Source of the DNA: Truepera sp. bin119
GTDB lineage: Bacteria > Deinococcota > Deinococci > Deinococcales > Trueperaceae
NCBI GenBank assembly: GCA_002239005.1
Contig: MPNL01000007.1
Location: forward strand, 1-64,000
Reading direction: 5' to 3'
Length of the DNA: 64,000 nucleotides
Shown: in pieces, positions 61,925 through 64,000 of the stretch
Layout of the letters: each line of letters starts with the position of its first letter
Numbering within the stretch: the stretch's first letter is position 1
The notes under the pieces: generated by a model
Databases searched by the model: none
Told to the model about the DNA's origin: nothing
The model's input: the letters and a program-made list of their open reading frames with translations, nothing else
Program-made: the position numbers and the translations under genes

Positions 61925-62491
61925 ATGGCGTTTACGGCGCTGTTTGATGCGAACGTGCTTTACCCGGCACCGTTGCGTGATCTACTTCTGCAGCTTGCAG
62001 TGACAAAGCTGTTTCGGGCGCGGTGGACGGACGCCATCCATGACGAGTGGACGCGCGCGGCAGTTCGGAACTGGCCTGATGTAGAACTTGCGAAATGGGC
62101 GAGCTTGCGCAAGCTTATGGATGCCCATGCAGAAGACTGCCTAGTGACGGGCTTCAAGCCGTTGATCGATATTCTGGACCTGCCTGATCCGAACGACCGA
62201 CATATCGTGGCGGCGGCGGTCAAGGGGCGTGCCGACGTTATCGTCACCTTCAATCTCAAACATTTCCCTGCTGATACCTTGAACGCCTACGACATTGATG
62301 TGCAACACCCGGACGTGTTCATTCGACATTTGATCGATCTGCATCCAGCTGCGGTCGTAGCTGCTGCCAGAACAGTTCGCGGGCGGCTTAGGAGACCGCC
62401 CAAGACGGTTGAGGAGTATCTGAAGACGCTCGAACGTCAGGGGCTCGTGGCCACCGTATCGGCGTTGCGCGCTTACGAGGAGGTGCTCTGA
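61925..62491 (+). CDS. PIN domain toxin
   Basis: 188 residues. FTALFDANVLYPAPLRDLLLQLA gives the first PIN Asp, DEWTRAAVRNWP an acidic residue of the site, and DILDLPDPNDRHIVAAAVKGRADVIVTFNLKHFP the remaining Asp residues; this is the longer PIN_3-like type with a C-terminal helical extension. The family cleaves RNA, often tRNA. Its stop (TGA) shares a base with the ATG of the CD-NTase gene, and GAGGAGGT lies in its last codons, so it is translationally coupled to CBASS. Confidence 0.87.
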   Translation: MAFTALFDANVLYPAPLRDLLLQLAVTKLFRARWTDAIHDEWTRAAVRNWPDVELAKWASLRKLMDAHAEDCLVTGFKPLIDILDLPDPNDRHIVAAAVKGRADVIVTFNLKHFPADTLNAYDIDVQHPDVFIRHLIDLHPAAVVAAARTVRGRLRRPPKTVEEYLKTLERQGLVATVSALRAYEEVL

Positions 62492-63441
62492 TGGGGCTTA
62501 CAAACAAGCAGCTTCGCTACTTCGACGTCAATGTGCTCCGTCTCGAGAAGGAAAAGCGCACGCAGTACCACGGGCAGGTCGATCGTCTCATCAAGACGCT
62601 AAATGCGGGCCTTAAGGAGAACGACGGCATCATCGTGAAGCGTGCGGTTAAAGCCGGCTCCTTCGCCAAACACACGATCCTTCGTAAGGCAGTGGATAGA
62701 AATATTGATGTCGACGTGGTGTTCTATATCTCCGGTCGTAGCGTTGATGACGCGTCGCTCAAAAGCCTGAGCGATGAAATCTTCGACATCCTGTCGGGAA
62801 TGTATCCGAACAAGTCGATCGAAGACTTCGAACTCGGGCGGAAGACCGCGACGGTCACCTTCGTCGGATCCGGCATTAGTGTCGATGTTGTCCCTGTGAT
62901 CGAGGACGAAGGTAAGCCCGGTTATGGATGGCAGTTCGATCCAGACGATGATTCTGTCACCGAGACTTGCGCGCCCTGTCAGATTCAGTTCGTGAGAGAC
63001 AGGAAGGCTGTCGATGCGGATTTCCGGACGCTTGTCCGGCTTGCCAAGCTATGGCGGACATTCAACGAAGTCGATGCACTGAAGTCGTTCATGATCGAGT
63101 TGATCATGGCACATGTGCTTGATGTTGAAGGCGTCGACGGCTCCATCCAATATCGTTTCTTGAGGTTCCTGCTCTACATCGCGCAGTCGCAGCTTCTGAA
63201 GATTATTAGCTTTCCAGAAAATACGCCGCCTTTGCCCGATTTCGCCGACCCGGTGGTGATCGTTGATCCAGTCTGTTCGGCGAACAATGTCGCCGCCCGC
63301 ATGTCCGAGTCGGAACGTGCCGGGGTCGTGGACGCTGCCCATACGTCCTGGGAGGCGGCTACGTTCGCATCAACTCAATCTGATCACAGCATCTGGAAGG
63401 AAGAGATATTCGGGCCGCGCTTCAGAGTGGAGGACGATTGA
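62491..63441 (+). CDS. CBASS oligonucleotide cyclase (CD-NTase, clade C/D type)
   Basis: 316 residues. The nucleotidyltransferase site is visible: Gly56-Ser57 in KAGSFAKHT, the Asp pair Asp73/Asp75 in NIDVDVVFY and a third Asp132 in ISVDVVPV. The C-terminal part (ADFRTLVRLAKLWRT and SFMIELIMAHVLD) matches the OAS1-like helical domain of CD-NTases. Such enzymes make cyclic di- or trinucleotides upon phage infection; HORMA-linked ones belong to clades C and D and make cyclic trinucleotides such as cAAA. Start at 62491, overlapping the toxin stop. The HORMA gene follows with a one-base overlap. The effector is not in the window. Confidence 0.9.
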   Translation: MGLTNKQLRYFDVNVLRLEKEKRTQYHGQVDRLIKTLNAGLKENDGIIVKRAVKAGSFAKHTILRKAVDRNIDVDVVFYISGRSVDDASLKSLSDEIFDILSGMYPNKSIEDFELGRKTATVTFVGSGISVDVVPVIEDEGKPGYGWQFDPDDDSVTETCAPCQIQFVRDRKAVDADFRTLVRLAKLWRTFNEVDALKSFMIELIMAHVLDVEGVDGSIQYRFLRFLLYIAQSQLLKIISFPENTPPLPDFADPVVIVDPVCSANNVAARMSESERAGVVDAAHTSWEAATFASTQSDHSIWKEEIFGPRFRVEDD

Positions 63442-63938
63442 TGGCGCTGACCGCAACAACCACAGAGACCTACAGCTGGACCGAAACGGATATCGAGCAC
63501 GTCATGAGTCGGTTCCATGCCGATCTCAAAATGATCGCACAGAGCACAGGCACCTGGTCCGAGAAGTTGACGGACGACGTTGCTCACGATGTCGAATATT
63601 TGGCGAAACGCGGATATCTGAAGGAGGCGCACGTCATGCTATTTAGTTACGGCGTAGAAAAGCGGGCGACCGTCTACAAGGTCAACGAGCAGGCCGAGGG
63701 TCTGACGTCCAATCGACCGGGCGGGGTGCTTTGGCCGCGGCTTCCTGACCCGACTTTGGAGATCGTGCTGTCTTATACATCGCGTTATGACACCGCCGCT
63801 CGAGAGCGCGTTGCCAGATATCTTAATTGCAATTGGGTTCCGACTAAGCTCAGCACCAGTCATGTGGCACTGACATTGAGCGCGGGGCGCTCGTACGCCC
63901 GAAACGGATGGGGATTGCAGCGAGAGGATTACAGCTGA
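63441..63938 (+). CDS. Bacterial HORMA protein (CBASS Cap7)
   Basis: 165 residues from the ATG at 63441 with GGAGGA upstream. YSWTETDIEHVMSRFHADLKMIAQSTG, DVAHDVEYLAKRGYLKEAHVMLFSYGVEKRATVYKVN, and SNRPGGVLWPRL followed by WVPT and the C-terminal GWGLQREDY match what I recall of the bacterial HORMA-1 family. In type III CBASS the HORMA protein senses a target peptide, closes, and activates the CD-NTase; a TRIP13-like ATPase resets it. Its place right after a CD-NTase gene supports this. Confidence 0.85.
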   Translation: MALTATTTETYSWTETDIEHVMSRFHADLKMIAQSTGTWSEKLTDDVAHDVEYLAKRGYLKEAHVMLFSYGVEKRATVYKVNEQAEGLTSNRPGGVLWPRLPDPTLEIVLSYTSRYDTAARERVARYLNCNWVPTKLSTSHVALTLSAGRSYARNGWGLQREDYS

Positions 63939-64000
63939 TAGACAATATTGAAGTCTTCGAGAGCGAGATATCGCTGCCTGATGCGGCCCTGACCGCTCGG
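63908..64000 (+). CDS. Start of a probable TRIP13-like AAA+ ATPase (CBASS Cap6), cut by the window end
   Basis: An open frame reads LIDNIEVFESEISLPDAALTAR and stays open to the last base. It begins at the latest near 63935 and could use the ATG at 63908, which would overlap the HORMA gene by 31 bases; GAGAGGA at 63921-63927 argues for a start close to 63935. Only about 22-31 residues are visible, with no ATPase motif yet. The call rests on gene order in type III CBASS (CD-NTase, HORMA, TRIP13). Confidence 0.5.
   Translation, partial: MGIAARGLQLIDNIEVFESEISLPDAALTAR

Overview
The window looks like chromosomal sequence from a GC-rich bacterium, most likely of the Deinococcota (a Truepera-like lineage is my guess). 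Clues are a remnant of homoisocitrate dehydrogenase (the alpha-aminoadipate lysine route typical of Thermus/Deinococcus), a 1595-residue NAD-glutamate dehydrogenase, and several genes whose start codon sits 6-8 nt after a TANNNT box, the leaderless-promoter layout known from Deinococcus. This is inference; no rRNA or other marker gene is present. Spaces between genes are wide and hold gene fragments and short dispersed repeats, as if genes had decayed there.

Layout. 0-6.6 kb: a divergent pair of unknown genes bracketed by mirrored short repeats, a flavin disulfide oxidoreductase and a small membrane protein. 6.7-18 kb: catabolic and transport genes (orphan hydantoinase B, OsmC, two D-2-hydroxyacid dehydrogenases, an MFS / gamma-glutamyltransferase / dehydrogenase operon, NagA, a Tet-type MFS exporter). 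18.7-26 kb: a peptide ABC importer without ATPases, an amidohydrolase, a D-threonine aldolase-like enzyme and a D-aminoacylase, together suggesting scavenging of peptides and D-amino-acid derivatives. 26-43.4 kb: mostly housekeeping (EnvC-like factor and FtsX, GlyA, NUDIX, aldo/keto reductase, NAD-GDH, LspA, PrmC, GuaD-Ade), with two recognisable pseudogenes (SRAP/YedK and homoisocitrate dehydrogenase).

43.4-64 kb is a defence island. It starts with an IS256 transposase scrap and repeat-rich DNA, then an NYN nuclease and an HTH protein, then a tightly packed five-gene minus-strand operon: SNF2-type helicase with a DUF3883-like end, DUF1156 DNA methylase, PHP-plus-SMC-like ATPase (TrlF type), AlbA/Schlafen-type ATP-binding protein, and a HEPN-DUF499 ATPase. 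The last four genes overlap or nearly touch. Upstream lies hicAB with a readable promoter. Diverging from it on the plus strand is an operon in which an HTH/excisionase-like antitoxin and a PIN toxin run directly into a type III CBASS system (CD-NTase, HORMA protein, start of a probable TRIP13-like ATPase) that is cut by the window edge.

The best candidate for an undescribed or little-studied system is the five-gene operon at 46250-60275. DUF1156 methylase, DUF499 ATPase and SNF2 helicase recur together in predicted defence loci, but the inserted PHP-SMC and Schlafen-type genes and the HEPN RNase-like motif on the DUF499 protein make this version distinctive. The second candidate is the toxin-antitoxin pair translationally coupled to CBASS.
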